Shown piece after piece: positions 5,327 to 5,782 of a stretch of 5,782 nt of DNA. The stretch lies in contig JAEXEM010000241.1 of the NCBI GenBank assembly GCA_023401045.1, forward strand, positions 1-5,782, in the 5' to 3' direction. The notes under the pieces were generated by a model. It was given only the letters and a program-made list of their open reading frames with translations. It ran no database searches and was not told the origin of the DNA. A program made the position numbers and the translations under genes. Every line of letters starts with the position of its first letter. Positions within the stretch are counted from its first letter, which is position 1. The DNA comes from Actinomycetes bacterium. Its GTDB lineage: Bacteria > Actinomycetota > Actinomycetes > Actinomycetales > Cellulomonadaceae.

Positions 5327-5782
5327 GTGACCGGCGCCCGGCTGGACCTCGTCCTCGTGCTCGCGCTGACGTTCACCACGGGTGTCGTCGACGCCGTCGG
5401 GTACCTCGGGCTAGACAACGTCTTCACGGCGAACATGACGGGCAACGTCATCGTGCTCGGCATGGGGCTCGCGGGTGCGCCCGGGCTGCCGGTGCTCGGC
5501 CCGGCCGTCGCGCTCGCCGGGTTCGTCGTGGGCGCAGCGCTCGGGGGGCGGCTGCTGCGCACCGCCGCGCCCGGCTGGACCCGGCGCACGACCGGCAGCT
5601 TCGCGACGACTGGCGCCCTCGTCGTCGTCCTCGGTGTCGCCGCGGTCGTCGAGCGCCCGGTCGCGGGGACGTGGTGGGGCACGACGGTCGTCGCGCTGCT
5701 CGCGGTCGCCATGGGGCTGCAGGCGGCGTCGGCGCGCAAGGTCGCGGTCAAGGACGTGACGACGGTCGTCGTCACCTCGACG
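5327..5782 (+). CDS. DUF1275 (YoaK-like, UPF0700) membrane protein, 3' end outside window
   Basis: The frame is open from GTG 5327 to the window end (152 residues); the C-terminus is missing. DUF1275 signatures are clear: FTTGVVDAVGYLGLDNVFTANMTGN (16-40) with the near-invariant NMTGN motif, and AVAMGLQAASARKVAVKDVTTVVVT (126-150), matching the family's 'GLQ...R...v.d.tT.v.T' block. Hydrophobic segments at about 8-28, 41-50, 54-77, 90-108 and 117-134 indicate a multi-pass inner-membrane protein; the family usually has six or so segments and about 220-250 residues, so the last part is lost. The start follows the DUF2255 stop by 10 bases. The only Shine-Dalgarno-like sequence is AGGTGA (5311-5316), overlapping that stop, so coupled translation is likely. 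No in-frame start lies closer to the DUF2255 gene. Transport is often guessed for this family, but no substrate is known. Confidence 0.85.
   Translation, partial: MTGARLDLVLVLALTFTTGVVDAVGYLGLDNVFTANMTGNVIVLGMGLAGAPGLPVLGPAVALAGFVVGAALGGRLLRTAAPGWTRRTTGSFATTGALVVVLGVAAVVERPVAGTWWGTTVVALLAVAMGLQAASARKVAVKDVTTVVVTST

Noticed and set aside
5411..5413. Rare CTA leucine codon early in the DUF1275 gene
   Set aside because: A single rare codon; the known actinobacterial regulatory codon is TTA, so this does not support control by a rare tRNA.
4837..5775. Minus-strand open frame opposite DUF2255 and DUF1275
   Set aside because: Ser/Thr/Ala/Arg/Pro-rich shadow translation with no family features; the plus-strand genes carry clear DUF2255 and DUF1275 motifs.

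Overview
This is a very GC-rich window with G or C at nearly every third codon position, GTG starts alongside ATG, and AGGAGG-type ribosome binding sites. That pattern points to an actinobacterium. The codon style and gene families would suit a Cellulomonas-like Micrococcales, but that is a guess at genus level. Six protein genes are supported; two run off the window edges. No RNA gene, insertion sequence or CRISPR array was seen.

Left part (1-3332, plus strand): a large protein that enters from the left edge carries an N-terminal DUF4157 (eCIS core) domain with a clear HEIAH motif, followed by more than 800 residues I cannot assign. Its stop overlaps by 4 bases the start of a small acidic protein with a YbjN-like pattern. 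DUF4157 proteins are typical of extracellular contractile injection system (eCIS) and secreted-toxin loci. The second gene could be a dedicated partner or chaperone, which is inference.

Middle (3347-4212, minus strand): facing the first pair tail to tail, with only 14 bases between the stops, lies a two-gene operon. It encodes a lipoprotein with a four-cysteine Septum_form-like domain, then a PAAR-like DUF4280 protein, a family thought to form or cap the tip of injection-system spikes. A DUF4157 protein, a YbjN-like protein and a PAAR-like protein within 4 kb suggest the edge of an eCIS or toxin-delivery locus whose structural genes, if present, lie to the left of the window.

Right part (4345-5782): ordinary accessory metabolism. 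A Rv1155-like PPOX-class F420/FMN split-barrel protein (minus) is divergent from a DUF2255 gene (plus). The latter is followed after 10 bases by a DUF1275 (YoaK-like) membrane protein cut by the right edge. The 93-base divergent gap holds a possible leaderless promoter for the PPOX gene and a 27-base imperfect inverted repeat that could be an operator or a leader hairpin.
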